Notes: a model not told the origin generated them from the letters alone. 64,000 nucleotides of DNA from Teredinibacter sp. KSP-S5-2 (GCF_032773895.1 NZ_CP120416.1:2974001-3038000); one strand, 5' to 3'; positions 1 to 9,126 are shown, numbered from the stretch's first letter. Translations and numbers: made by a program.

Positions 1-695
1 ACAGGGGCTGAAACAAGAGTTCGCTTCCATAGCCTTTTAGGTTCTCCTAGCAAACGTACGAGCCATTCAATACCTAATGCACACCAAAAATCTGCCGGCC
101 TTCCCACCTTTCCAGCATAGAAATCAAACACAGCTCCAATTCCAGACATAACTTTAACGCCATCTACTTTACCAACAGCGTTAATCATTTTTTCTTGTTT
201 TGGAGCTGTCAAACCGTAGAAGACTATATCAGGCCGAACTTTTGCGATTTCATTTCGAATATTCTCAATATCATCGCTATTAAAGGATTCCTTGTAAGGG
301 GGCGAATATATGTAAGGAGTTATATTAGAAAAATCAGAGGAAAGTTTTTTTTGTATTGCCCCTAATACATCAAGCGTAGAACCAACAAACAATACTCTCC
401 CACTTCCACACCCGTTCAGCGTGGAAACCATTTCAATAAATAAATCATACCCTGTTATACGGTCAATCCGATCACGCCACAACCATCTCACAGCTAGCAC
501 AATCCCAATACCATCGGGAATAAGGATATCACTCTCATTTAATGCAATTTGAAATTCATGGTCATGCTTCGAAACAGCATACGAATGAGGATTTATGGTA
601 TTGATTACCATACAGTCATGCTGATTCAATGCGATCTGAGTGATGTCCGCGACAGAAGATCGTGAGACCTTGTAACCCAGTAATTCATATGCCAT
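1..695 (-). CDS. WecG/TagA/CpsF-family glycosyltransferase (GT26), 3' end cut by window edge
   Basis: Translation from the ATG at 695 starts MAYELLGYKV and stays open to base 1, giving about 231 residues, so only the last few codons are missing. Family hallmarks are visible in order: an NTINPHSY segment near residue 32, PDGIGIVLA near 60, GLTAPKQEKMI near 161, and a C-terminal FDFYAGKVGRPADFW followed by GIEWLVRLLGEPKRLWKR. The GT26 family transfers N-acetylmannosamine or its uronic acid to lipid-linked sugars at the inner face of the membrane. WecB encoded upstream makes UDP-ManNAc, so a ManNAc or ManNAcA donor is plausible (inference). The start lies one base after the stop of the preceding glycosyltransferase gene, so the two are probably translationally coupled. 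Confidence 0.9.
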   Translation of the reverse strand, partial: MAYELLGYKVSRSSVADITQIALNQHDCMVINTINPHSYAVSKHDHEFQIALNESDILIPDGIGIVLAVRWLWRDRIDRITGYDLFIEMVSTLNGCGSGRVLFVGSTLDVLGAIQKKLSSDFSNITPYIYSPPYKESFNSDDIENIRNEIAKVRPDIVFYGLTAPKQEKMINAVGKVDGVKVMSGIGAVFDFYAGKVGRPADFWCALGIEWLVRLLGEPKRLWKRTLVSAP

Positions 696-696
696 A

Positions 697-1590
697 TTAG
701 AAAAAACCAAGTTTGCTTAAAACCTTGAAAGCATTGCTAAAATACCAATTTACATTTCTTACTTCATTTCCCTGCTTGCAGACCCTCGATCTAAGCTCAT
801 ATATATCTCTTACTTGTGAGGCATCCACCATTCTTATCGGGTAAGGATTTTTTTCACTTTTACAGTGGGTAGCCCCTTCTCCAAAACCAACGTTTTGAAT
901 CCGGGAATAGTATGGATAGCTAACTAGCCACTCATGCCTGTAATGAGTATATGCCCATAGAATAGCCCAGCTATTAATGATTCCTTTTTCCTGCTGTTGC
1001 AACATTCGATATAAATCCTGGCCTCCCTTATTTAACCCATACCTCAATAATAATCGAGACAACACTCCTTTCTCCTCTATTTCCCATATACCTCGGCTCC
1101 ACCGATCCTTCCATGTAGCCCATCCCCAAGACGTTGGTCGCGGATGAAAAAAATTATCGTATTTTGAGTTTATCGTTAATTTGGGGCAGTACGCAGACAC
1201 TGAGCCTACAAGAGGGTTATTAGAATAAGTTTTAAGTGCGGAGTTCATATAAAGTATAAAGTCCTCCGAAACAAGCAAATCATCCTCGAGGACAATAACC
1301 GAATCAACATCTTCAAATACAGAATTTAAACTAGATCTTATCGATTGTGCCAATCCCATATTTGATCGTTTAATCACTGAACTAAATTTACTGAACTTAC
1401 TGGAGAATAGCTCTACAACATCCCGAACTTCTGCCACCTTATGCTTATCCACCTCCCCTTTTTCGCCATCTACCACTACAATAACTTCCGTTTGCTCTAT
1501 ATCTAGGCATAACGTTAAAGCAGACAAAGTCTTTTTTAAATGATCTGGCCTATTATATGCGAAAACCATTATTGGTGAAAAAGTACTCAT
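697..1590 (-). CDS. GT2-like glycosyltransferase
   Basis: This 297-residue protein has a GT-A nucleotide-sugar fold. The N-terminus has the FAYNRPDHLKKTL segment typical of family 2 enzymes, an EDD metal/donor motif lies at residues 102-104 (VLEDDLLVSEDF), and an SWGWATW motif lies at 154-160, found in a subgroup of polysaccharide glycosyltransferases. No membrane segment is visible, so it should act as a peripheral enzyme at the cytoplasmic face of the inner membrane. It lies near the end of the polysaccharide operon, just before the GT26 gene. Donor and acceptor cannot be read from sequence. Confidence 0.8.
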   Translation of the reverse strand: MSTFSPIMVFAYNRPDHLKKTLSALTLCLDIEQTEVIVVVDGEKGEVDKHKVAEVRDVVELFSSKFSKFSSVIKRSNMGLAQSIRSSLNSVFEDVDSVIVLEDDLLVSEDFILYMNSALKTYSNNPLVGSVSAYCPKLTINSKYDNFFHPRPTSWGWATWKDRWSRGIWEIEEKGVLSRLLLRYGLNKGGQDLYRMLQQQEKGIINSWAILWAYTHYRHEWLVSYPYYSRIQNVGFGEGATHCKSEKNPYPIRMVDASQVRDIYELRSRVCKQGNEVRNVNWYFSNAFKVLSKLGFF

Positions 1591-1609
1591 TTAAAAACTC
1601 AGTAACTTA

Positions 1610-2659
1610 TCAGATTCGATTGACTTGACGAATTTCACTTACAACGGATTTAAGTTCACAAGCTGCCACACTACGCATTAAGTCTTCAACCCCGCTATCA
1701 GGTGTAATTTCAACTCCCCGAGCATTAAATAAAGAAGGTAACACAAAACGATACCTAAATAGCGACAAAATGGTTAACTGAACTGGCCTGGAAGATAAAG
1801 TAGAAAACCGTAAAAAAAATCTCACAATACTTCTATTCAAGGAAAACAATACTCTATCAATATAATTTACTGTTCGTATCTTTAGGGATTCGAGCTTAAG
1901 CCTAATATGTGGAAAGTGGCGCTTTTTTAATCTACCTCGCTGAGCATTTAACATATAGTCAGCTCGACTCAAGCACCCACCATACCAGCGTTTAGAATAT
2001 TCTGCTTTTCTGCCTTCAGAGAAATCTGCCTGATCATTCAACTCAACAATAAAATTGTTACTAAATGGAACTCGAAAGTCTTCATGATGCTTATGATACA
2101 CTTTAAATCTGCGGGACATATCTAACACCTTACCACCGGTACTATACGCATGTGCCAATAATCCACTATCAAAGCCGACAGTGCCAGGTGAAGTATCTGA
2201 AAGCTCATGAAAAAATTCAGTTCGGATTGCAAATAGATCAACTGTTCTCTTTGACTGAAGTTTAAAATAACGCCCAACTAACACTTGATTCTTGAGTAAC
2301 TGGTCATCAAACAGCTCTTCAGGAACATCATACCTCTGAGTTCCAGCCAGTATTGCATCAGTCTCTTCAAACTCTACAAGTGCTGAATAAAAATCAACTG
2401 GAATAACAATATCACTGTTAGCAATTGCAATGATTTTACCACCGCGCTTAATGTAATCACCCAGATTCGGTCGTTTCTTATCAAACCCTTGCACCAAACT
2501 ACCAAGGTATTTACTACCCATTGGCAAATCATCTGGTCTATTATATATACAGACACTAAACCCCTTGGGAACAGATTTAAGTAAAGGGTTCATCTCTTCA
2601 AGATCAGCATCGTTACTTAAACATGGGCGCAACGTTGTATGTAATTCAAATATACGCAT
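1610..2659 (-). CDS. Putative glycosyltransferase-like protein
   Basis: This 349-residue protein is not assigned to a named family with certainty. The first 200 residues look like a GT-A domain: a beta-strand/hydrophobic IIAIANSDIVIP segment at about residues 76-87 resembles the donor-binding strand ending in a DxD-like NSD, and VGFDSGLLAHAY near 170 and the KVYHKHH segment near 190 resemble late GT-A motifs. The C-terminal 100 residues are basic and contain hydrophobic stretches that may anchor it to the membrane. The first codons overlap the end of the upstream EpsG-like gene by 14 bases, supporting co-translation in the polysaccharide operon. Donor and product are unknown. Confidence 0.6.
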   Translation of the reverse strand: MRIFELHTTLRPCLSNDADLEEMNPLLKSVPKGFSVCIYNRPDDLPMGSKYLGSLVQGFDKKRPNLGDYIKRGGKIIAIANSDIVIPVDFYSALVEFEETDAILAGTQRYDVPEELFDDQLLKNQVLVGRYFKLQSKRTVDLFAIRTEFFHELSDTSPGTVGFDSGLLAHAYSTGGKVLDMSRRFKVYHKHHEDFRVPFSNNFIVELNDQADFSEGRKAEYSKRWYGGCLSRADYMLNAQRGRLKKRHFPHIRLKLESLKIRTVNYIDRVLFSLNRSIVRFFLRFSTLSSRPVQLTILSLFRYRFVLPSLFNARGVEITPDSGVEDLMRSVAACELKSVVSEIRQVNRI

Positions 2660-3575
2660 AGAAATATAAAAAATAATAAATACTTGCCAACAACATTAGC
2701 GGTAATAGTACTGATACATTAATCCGGATCATATTAAATATATAACAGTTTCTAACCGCCATAAATAACCATAAAAACAATACCGTGGAGAGAACAGTAA
2801 AACGCTCCAAAGTTACAGCATTTCCGCTTGTCACCAGTGCCAAAGCTATAGAAACGAGCATAAAAAAGAGTACGACATCAGAATATCTTGAATCAACTGT
2901 AGGGTCTGATCGCCCCCACAGTATGGAATTACATCCTGCCACCCCAACCAGAACATAGGTATATCCCGTGGGATTATTTAACATCACGTATAGTGACGAA
3001 AGAAATAGAAAGAAACTAAAAACGTACAACCACTTCCGCTTAGGCTTGAGAAAACGAATAGTAAGCAACGACAAGTAAAGAGCAATTGCGATTTCATGAA
3101 ACATCAAAGAAAGAATCGCTACAGGAATACTCACAAACCAGTTACGCAGACCAAGAAGTATTGCAACAAATCCAAAATAAATTGAAAGCTGCTGTCTTAC
3201 CAAATGAGTATCTATCTGAGCAAAATACACAAAGGCACCAAGCATCACCCCCCAAACCAAATGTTCAAAAAAAGCCTTATCGTTGTACTTTTCCTTCACT
3301 AATGCATACGCAAGAGAGAATGAAAAACTTAACAAAACGACAAGAACTGCAACTCGATCCTCAGGCCGATCAAACAATTTCAAAAAATAAAACACATAGG
3401 ACTTATCCAACCCCAACCTAGTAAATTGCTCGCCCACCTCAACATCGATGTAATATTGTAAATCCTCCGTAATTCGCCCGTAAGTAATAAGAATACGGCT
3501 ACTAAGAGCACTCAAAAAAGTACAAAGCAATATAATCAGCGTATAGAAATTACTAGGCTTATAGCAACTTAGCAT
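2646..3575 (-). CDS. EpsG-like integral membrane protein, candidate O-antigen/polysaccharide polymerase (Wzy)
   Basis: The 309-residue product is almost entirely hydrophobic, with roughly eight to ten membrane segments. The central region IDTHLVRQQL (121-130) followed by FHEIAIALY (159-167) matches the EpsG family signature, in which an Arg in one membrane helix and a His in the next are conserved. EpsG-type proteins serve as Wzy-like polymerases that join repeat units at the periplasmic face. No other polymerase-like gene lies in this locus, while the flippase and chain-length regulator are present, so this is the best Wzy candidate (inference). It overlaps the downstream gene by 14 bases and the upstream FkbM gene by 17 bases. 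Confidence 0.65.
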   Translation of the reverse strand: MLSCYKPSNFYTLIILLCTFLSALSSRILITYGRITEDLQYYIDVEVGEQFTRLGLDKSYVFYFLKLFDRPEDRVAVLVVLLSFSFSLAYALVKEKYNDKAFFEHLVWGVMLGAFVYFAQIDTHLVRQQLSIYFGFVAILLGLRNWFVSIPVAILSLMFHEIAIALYLSLLTIRFLKPKRKWLYVFSFFLFLSSLYVMLNNPTGYTYVLVGVAGCNSILWGRSDPTVDSRYSDVVLFFMLVSIALALVTSGNAVTLERFTVLSTVLFLWLFMAVRNCYIFNMIRINVSVLLPLMLLASIYYFLYFYAYI

Positions 3576-4401
3576 ATCTAATTAATTTTTCTTTCATCGC
3601 CAACCAGCTTAAATAAAATCGAACGCTAGCATCTAAGGGGGTATCACTATGAACTTCTCTATACCTATCTGCCGCAATTAACACCAGCTCTGGCGAATTA
3701 ACAATAATACCCAACATCATTGCCTTTTTCAGGGAATTAATTTCTCCGTCAGCAAGCTTTTTTTTGTTTAAAAAAAGTAGATCACCATAAGCCAAACTCT
3801 TAAAACTACCACCACTAGCAGGCAAATGCTTTAAATCACAAAAAGATATCAACCAAAATGAACGCTCTTTCAACCAAGCCACTACATCTCCAACTTTAGG
3901 TTGATTCTTGTAAAGTTCATAAAATTCGGATTCCACCTCAATAACAAGAGCTGAAGAGAGAGTCTCTTCTGCTCCTTGTAAAACTTCTAGCGCACCACCC
4001 TGCACGTCAACTTTCAAGAAATCATAGCTACTACAAACCTGATCTAGCCTCTGAGTATTCACATCCAGAGTTTTTTCTATTTTAAACTGCTTGCCCATAC
4101 CCAGTTCATTAACAATACTCTCATTCGGCATTAGAAGTGACGAGCAGGCCGACTTACTGGTTACATAGAATGGCTGTCTAGACTCTTCTCGCCACAACGC
4201 TGTTTCTACAATTCTAACGGAATTCAGCTTTTCTTTGCCTTTCCACTCCAACCTACTGTTATCTGAAAACGGATCAAACCCAACAAAATCGACATATTCA
4301 AGTACCTTATTAAACTTGTGAGACGGACCAAAAGCACAACCTACATCCACAACGCTTAACTTTGAATTAGCTAATAGCCTTTTCGCCAGAATTTTTCTCA
4401 T
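3559..4401 (-). CDS. FkbM-family SAM-dependent methyltransferase
   Basis: The SAM-binding motif VVDVGCAFGPS starts about residue 17, and the LKVDVQGGALEVLQGAE segment is the typical FkbM core. Members O-methylate sugars or small molecules; here a sugar in the polysaccharide or a chain-terminating residue is plausible (inference). The ATG at 4401 was chosen because the reading frame upstream of it overlaps the flippase gene deeply and encodes nothing family-like, and a GGAAC sequence lies just before it; this leaves a 35-base overlap with the flippase gene. The product is about 280 residues with no membrane segment. Confidence 0.8.
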   Translation of the reverse strand: MRKILAKRLLANSKLSVVDVGCAFGPSHKFNKVLEYVDFVGFDPFSDNSRLEWKGKEKLNSVRIVETALWREESRQPFYVTSKSACSSLLMPNESIVNELGMGKQFKIEKTLDVNTQRLDQVCSSYDFLKVDVQGGALEVLQGAEETLSSALVIEVESEFYELYKNQPKVGDVVAWLKERSFWLISFCDLKHLPASGGSFKSLAYGDLLFLNKKKLADGEINSLKKAMMLGIIVNSPELVLIAADRYREVHSDTPLDASVRFYLSWLAMKEKLIRYAKLL

Positions 4402-5569
4402 TATTGTTCCGCACCAAATTAAAAATAAACAATGATATCCATCCAAATAATAAAGCCCGAGCAATTAAGTAAACCAGCTCTGCACCATCAAATTCTATAA
4501 AATATAATATCACAGGAACCACAGCAAAAAGACTTACCCCAATACTATAAGGCATCCATATCTGATGAGTTATTCCTCTAGAGTTTGCTAGATTTTTCGC
4601 ATGCCGACTTAAAACAATAAAAAAATATGTTAAACAAACAACCACCACCAATGGAATGTTATCAACCAAATCGACTTCAATATCAAACCAACCAAAAATG
4701 TACTTTGCCAACAACACAGACAAAATGAGTCCAACCACACTTATTAATGTAGATATAAGACTTTGATAGTTTAAAGACGCCCAACCAAGATTTCTGTTAT
4801 AGCCCGCTGCCCAAAGATACCGACTTACCATACCCTGAAATTGTGGAATTGGAGAAAACAATCTGACAATCGTTGCATAAACTATAAAGCCGCTATCATC
4901 AAAAACTATGCTTGCGAAAAACAAATCCAATCCAAAAGCGATAACGCTTGACACCTCAATCACCGAGAACTTTGCCAAGTTCCAAATATTATCGAGGAAT
5001 ACTGGAAACTTCCTTAAGACATGTACTAGAACCCAAACAGCGCAAAAATAGAGACATATTAATAAAGCCACGAAATAACTGTACCCAAAGAAAAAACCCG
5101 GAATATCACTCCAGCTTTTAACTTTCAACACGAAAAATAAAAATATCAGCTCAACACAGAAAGAAAAAACTAAAGACTTACCATATTGATGGGTTACATT
5201 TAAAAATAGCTCCACATATCCAGCAACAACCCTCATAACAAACAATAGCAATGCAACAACTGCCAGGTATGGAAACTCGCGCTCCACAAAGCTAAGTAGC
5301 AAAAAACTCAAGATAACAATCATCAAAGATATTGTGCATAGCCCTAGCTTTAAGGAGTCCAACTCTAACTTTCTTTTTAAATAAAGATCTTTTGCATACA
5401 CAGGAAAACCAATAGCATGTAGCTGAACAATACTAAGCAAGCTTAATGTGGAATAAAAATACTCAAATTCTCTACTACTAAGCGCCTTAAGCAACAACAA
5501 GAAAGTTACCAGCTTCAGTATTTGAATGCCACCAGTCGCAAGAATGCGGACAATTAATACACTACTCAA
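4367..5569 (-). CDS. Wzx-like polysaccharide flippase
   Basis: A 400-residue polytopic membrane protein with about twelve hydrophobic segments and short polar loops, as expected for the MOP-exporter flippases that move undecaprenyl-linked repeat units across the inner membrane. Sequence motifs are weak, which is usual for Wzx, so the call rests on topology and on its place beside wecA, wzz and an EpsG-like polymerase. The start is a TTG at 5569 with an AGGA Shine-Dalgarno sequence six bases upstream; the next in-frame Met is about sixty residues downstream and would delete the first membrane helices. Confidence 0.72.
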   Translation of the reverse strand: MSSVLIVRILATGGIQILKLVTFLLLLKALSSREFEYFYSTLSLLSIVQLHAIGFPVYAKDLYLKRKLELDSLKLGLCTISLMIVILSFLLLSFVEREFPYLAVVALLLFVMRVVAGYVELFLNVTHQYGKSLVFSFCVELIFLFFVLKVKSWSDIPGFFFGYSYFVALLICLYFCAVWVLVHVLRKFPVFLDNIWNLAKFSVIEVSSVIAFGLDLFFASIVFDDSGFIVYATIVRLFSPIPQFQGMVSRYLWAAGYNRNLGWASLNYQSLISTLISVVGLILSVLLAKYIFGWFDIEVDLVDNIPLVVVVCLTYFFIVLSRHAKNLANSRGITHQIWMPYSIGVSLFAVVPVILYFIEFDGAELVYLIARALLFGWISLFIFNLVRNNNEKNSGEKAIS

Positions 5570-5605
5570 TTGAATTCCTAATTTAATAAAAGCACCAAGA
5601 TCTGA

Positions 5606-6916
5606 CTACTTTTTCTTCTCTTTTATTTCTGACCAACTCTGAACTTCAAAAATTGCTGTCTCTTCAGAAATTAAGCGCCCTTCGCGGATCAATTGAGGTT
5701 TAGTAATTACACCCAATCCAGGAACACCTATATACACAGGTCTCCTAGACATGTATGAATGCTTATAATCATCATAACGCTGGTTCAACCCTGTCGAACT
5801 TTCAACCATTATAGGTCTTTTTTCCGGCCAAGCGGCCACGATAGAATCGGCTCCGATTTTTCGTAACTGATTTCTCATTTCTGTGAATAGTTTAACCCTC
5901 CTATTTGGATAGATCATCTCTGCAACAGCAATATAGTCGTAAAACTTGTTCATTGACTCCAAGTGCTCAAGTAATTTTGCTAAATCATCTATTAACGGAG
6001 GAACAACTGCTGGATCGGTGTACTTCCTGGTATATGGCACATAAAACCCTTGACTCTGTGCGAATTCAGCAACATTATCAGAATCAGGGAGCACTAGAAT
6101 GTCGAAGCCCTTTTCCTCTTTCAACTTTGGGGCGGCCTGCTCTAAACCTAGTTTATCAACAACACCGTATCTCTTTGATATAGGGACAACTATTAATGAC
6201 TTCTGATATTTGTAAGGATTTTCAAAACCATTAAACTCAGCATCATTGGAGTGTAGATTCATCATTACGTCAACAACTCCGTCACATCTCTTATTGTTTC
6301 CGTTTTGATGTATCCCATGATGATGAAAGACAACTGCCTCAGGGGTATAAATAATTCTATTCCCCTTGTCTATTTGCATTTTACCCCAAACCCTGTCCTC
6401 AAGATTAGTAAGCTGAGCATCAAAGGGCAATTCTTCCCATGTAGATTTATAGAAGGCTGAATTAGCGTTGTGAAAAAATGGGTCTTTGATTTGAACCCTT
6501 CGATCCAATCCAAATGTAATCCACATATCTCTAGCGTCACTCTTTTCGGTTGACTCTAATGGAATCTGTCTTCCATATACCCCACAAACCCCCTCTAATT
6601 CCAGCTCGCAACACAGAGCTTCCAACCAATATTTATTAGCAGGAATACAGTGTGCAGAAATACAGACTATGATTTCATTTTTAGCCTTAGCGATACCACG
6701 ATTTAAAGAATCTCCAGGCTTATACTGATCGATTTCGACATAAGTTAAACCAGGCCACGCACTAACAGCCTTTTTCACAGTCGCATCCGTACTTAAATTA
6801 TCGACAAGAACAACCTCTATCTCTCTTTCTGTAGTTTGATCCTTAATCCCCTTAAGGCATAGAGATACCCACTCTTCTTCATTTTTTGTTCTGACAATAA
6901 CTGATACGTTCTTCAT
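5606..6916 (-). CDS. GT2 glycosyltransferase fused to a degenerate cytidylyltransferase-like domain
   Basis: Residues 1-235 are a classic GT2 domain: VSVIVRTKNEEEWVSLC at the start, VLVDNLSTDAT at 37-46, a donor-binding region near 80-92 and NLEDRVWGKM near 171-180. Residues about 238-436 resemble CMP-acylneuraminate synthetases in layout (LIVVPISKRY at the start, FAQSQGFYVPY near 285-295, ADSIVAAWPEKRP near 356-368, a late PVYIGVPG and a final acidic strand), but the nucleotide-binding PARGGSKG loop is replaced by PISKRYGV, so catalysis is doubtful. The similarity was judged by eye. The start overlaps the upstream SDR stop as ATGA. A true cytidylyltransferase is encoded four genes upstream. 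Confidence 0.75.
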   Translation of the reverse strand: MKNVSVIVRTKNEEEWVSLCLKGIKDQTTEREIEVVLVDNLSTDATVKKAVSAWPGLTYVEIDQYKPGDSLNRGIAKAKNEIIVCISAHCIPANKYWLEALCCELELEGVCGVYGRQIPLESTEKSDARDMWITFGLDRRVQIKDPFFHNANSAFYKSTWEELPFDAQLTNLEDRVWGKMQIDKGNRIIYTPEAVVFHHHGIHQNGNNKRCDGVVDVMMNLHSNDAEFNGFENPYKYQKSLIVVPISKRYGVVDKLGLEQAAPKLKEEKGFDILVLPDSDNVAEFAQSQGFYVPYTRKYTDPAVVPPLIDDLAKLLEHLESMNKFYDYIAVAEMIYPNRRVKLFTEMRNQLRKIGADSIVAAWPEKRPIMVESSTGLNQRYDDYKHSYMSRRPVYIGVPGLGVITKPQLIREGRLISEETAIFEVQSWSEIKEKKK

Positions 6917-7659
6917 GCATTTACCTCATTTTCCATCCATGAATATCCGTCTCCAACCCAGTTTTTTGTGACATAACCCTTCCATTCAGACTCAATCAAA
7001 CTACGAATGCCCGCCCTCCAGCGATCATTACTAACTCTTAAACAACTTAATCTTTTTTCCAACTCTCTGATTCTATTTGAAGAAGGGCATTCAGTATCTT
7101 TAGTATAACGCTCTGCATACGCAGTATCCCTGTCTTCACTTTTTGGTAACACCGCACCAATCCGTAGGCCTATGGATTGGATTCCAAATTCAAAAGACAG
7201 ATAAGACAGCAGAGATTCACCAAAACTCTTACTCACACCATAATATGAGTCTGGACATGGCTGCTCCAGGCCTTTTAACGAAACACCAACATCTTCGAAG
7301 TAGATATCAGGAGAATTCTTGAGTTCAAATTGACCTACAACATGGTTCGAACTTGCAAATATAATCTTCTCAACTCCTTCAGAAACCGCATCAAGAAACA
7401 ACCCTGAACAAACCTCAATATTATTTTTATATACATCTTCCCAACTACTGTTGGTTTTAGACGCGCCAGCTAAATGAATAAGAATCTTTACTCCCCCCAA
7501 AACTAGCTTCCTAAACTTCTTACAAGACAGATCCCCAACATATTTCTCTGAACTGCTGGACAATAGTATAAAATCTGAAGCGTCAGTATATCGAGCTCTG
7601 GGAAACTCCTCTTGCAAAATTTCCCCGCAAACCCCAGCGGCTCCCGTAATGAGAATCAT
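6913..7659 (-). CDS. NAD-dependent SDR resembling uronate dehydrogenase
   Basis: This 248-residue extended SDR has a Rossmann GAAGVCG motif at residues 6-12, HLAG at 62-65, a FASSNHVVG segment at 101-109 that is characteristic of uronate dehydrogenases, and the catalytic YGVSK pair Tyr140/Lys144. Uronate dehydrogenases oxidise hexuronates to aldarolactones with NAD. Gene neighbours fit sugar-acid chemistry: the gene lies directly after a UxaA-type dehydratase and overlaps the next glycosyltransferase gene by four bases. The exact substrate is unknown, and it could instead be an epimerase or reductase acting on a related sugar acid. Confidence 0.72.
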   Translation of the reverse strand: MILITGAAGVCGEILQEEFPRARYTDASDFILLSSSSEKYVGDLSCKKFRKLVLGGVKILIHLAGASKTNSSWEDVYKNNIEVCSGLFLDAVSEGVEKIIFASSNHVVGQFELKNSPDIYFEDVGVSLKGLEQPCPDSYYGVSKSFGESLLSYLSFEFGIQSIGLRIGAVLPKSEDRDTAYAERYTKDTECPSSNRIRELEKRLSCLRVSNDRWRAGIRSLIESEWKGYVTKNWVGDGYSWMENEVNA

Positions 7660-7670
7660 TCAGCCTACCT

Positions 7671-8837
7671 TTACCGTTTATAATAAAAGTCAAAACTATC
7701 TAAGCAGTTTGACTCAGATATTGATTCGATCCCTGACAACCATTCTGCAATCATACCTATAGCTCGATCTAAAGACTCAGTCGAATGCAAATCCTCGAAG
7801 ACTACTGGAAAATCAAACATTCCCTTCATACTTTTACAGGTTTCTTTGTTCCCACAAAATGAAAATACTGGACAAAATGGATGATTAAAAACACCACCTC
7901 GACCAGTAGAAAACAATACTCCTTGAGCCCCGGCGGCAGACATTAAGGTAATTACTTGAGGTTCCTGGTGCGTCCCCAATTGAAAATAAACCCCAGGTTT
8001 GTTACCGACCTTTTCGGCGTAACCTCTTTCAACAGACAAAGCATCTACGATAATTGACGACGAAAATTTTGAGTAAGAACCAGCAGCCTTTTCTTCGATT
8101 GTTGTCAACCCACCAGAAAAATTACCTTCCACCATTACAGAGTTCAGTTGACCACTCAATAAAAGATCTTCCTGTTCTTGCTGAATTTTACTAAAAATTT
8201 TTTTAAATACCTTATCGTTAGAGCATTTTTCTTTGATCTGAGACTCCAAACCAATCAACTCAACTGGCTCACTAGCAATTACCCTCGCCCCCAGATTAAT
8301 AATAGCTTCTACCACTCGCCCTAAAAAAGGGTTAGACACAATACTATTCGTATAATCTGAGCCTCCACAATTAATACCTAGCACCACATCACCCCATTCG
8401 ACTGCTTCTCTCTCCAATTTCTGGATAGACCTTTCAAAGGAATGAATATGTTTACTTATTCCAAATATTAACTGATCAACACTTCCAGACGATTGAACAG
8501 AGCTCCGCTGTACATCAATACCAAGAGCTAATGCAATGCCCTCTAGTTTGTCGATTTCAATACTTTCGCACCCCATCGAAACTAAGTGTAGGCCCATTAC
8601 GTTCCCCGATGAAAGCATTCCACCAAGTTGACTAACAAACTCTGGAGAACTCGTACATTGCTCCCTATGAGAGATAAACTTGACAGTAGTGCTATATGTT
8701 AGCTTCCTTAGATACCCTTCCACACAAGGAGCTACGGCAACAACAAGAAACAAATTTCTAAACCCCACTCCCCCATGCAAACGTCTATACCCAAATAATC
8801 TCGCATCCGCGGGAGAACTATATAGCGACACATTCAT
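7671..8837 (-). CDS. UxaA/GarD-family dehydratase, large (catalytic) subunit
   Basis: The 388-residue protein aligns by eye with the C-terminal catalytic region of altronate/galactarate dehydratases: GGVGFRNLFLVV at 22-33, a His57/Cys61 pair, NCGGSD at 156-161, SEPVELIG at 189-196, GNFSGGLTTIEEKAAG at 238-253 and AAGAQGVLFSTGRG at 301-314. These enzymes use a metal to dehydrate sugar acids to 3-deoxy-2-keto acids. The SAF domain normally fused at the N-terminus is encoded by the separate upstream gene, as in two-subunit relatives such as sulfolactate sulfo-lyase. It sits inside a polysaccharide locus rather than a catabolic operon, which points to a biosynthetic role (inference). Confidence 0.8.
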   Translation of the reverse strand: MNVSLYSSPADARLFGYRRLHGGVGFRNLFLVVAVAPCVEGYLRKLTYSTTVKFISHREQCTSSPEFVSQLGGMLSSGNVMGLHLVSMGCESIEIDKLEGIALALGIDVQRSSVQSSGSVDQLIFGISKHIHSFERSIQKLEREAVEWGDVVLGINCGGSDYTNSIVSNPFLGRVVEAIINLGARVIASEPVELIGLESQIKEKCSNDKVFKKIFSKIQQEQEDLLLSGQLNSVMVEGNFSGGLTTIEEKAAGSYSKFSSSIIVDALSVERGYAEKVGNKPGVYFQLGTHQEPQVITLMSAAGAQGVLFSTGRGGVFNHPFCPVFSFCGNKETCKSMKGMFDFPVVFEDLHSTESLDRAIGMIAEWLSGIESISESNCLDSFDFYYKR

Positions 8838-8853
8838 AATATAATTCTCAGCT

Positions 8854-9126
8854 TTAGATAAATCTGGAACTTAGGTTATGGTGGTGAACATGAACGCCAG
8901 TTTCAATCTGGACTGAAGCCAAACCAATATCAATACCCATTTTGATAATGGAGCCTCCTTTATTAATAGTCTGTAGCGCAATTTTATGACCTTCAGGAAC
9001 CTCCGATATTGAAAACAGTTTGGCACTCACATGCCCACCCTCAATAATCAACTCTTCACCCTGGCTAATTGAACCAAGTGCAACCCCTACATTATCAAGT
9101 GGACTTATTTTCAGCACTTTCGCCAT
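8854..9126 (-). CDS. SAF-domain protein, small subunit of UxaA-type dehydratase
   Basis: A 90-residue protein consisting only of a SAF domain, with the family pattern VPEGHKIALQTINKG (43-57), KMGIDIGLASVQIETG (62-77) and a terminal HVHHHNL. In UxaA and GarD this domain is fused to the catalytic region; here it is encoded separately, directly upstream of the large subunit with a 16-base gap. Its first 32 bases overlap the end of the cytidylyltransferase gene, so the three genes are probably translated together. By family analogy it should pair with the large subunit to complete the active site. Confidence 0.8.
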   Translation of the reverse strand: MAKVLKISPLDNVGVALGSISQGEELIIEGGHVSAKLFSISEVPEGHKIALQTINKGGSIIKMGIDIGLASVQIETGVHVHHHNLSSRFI

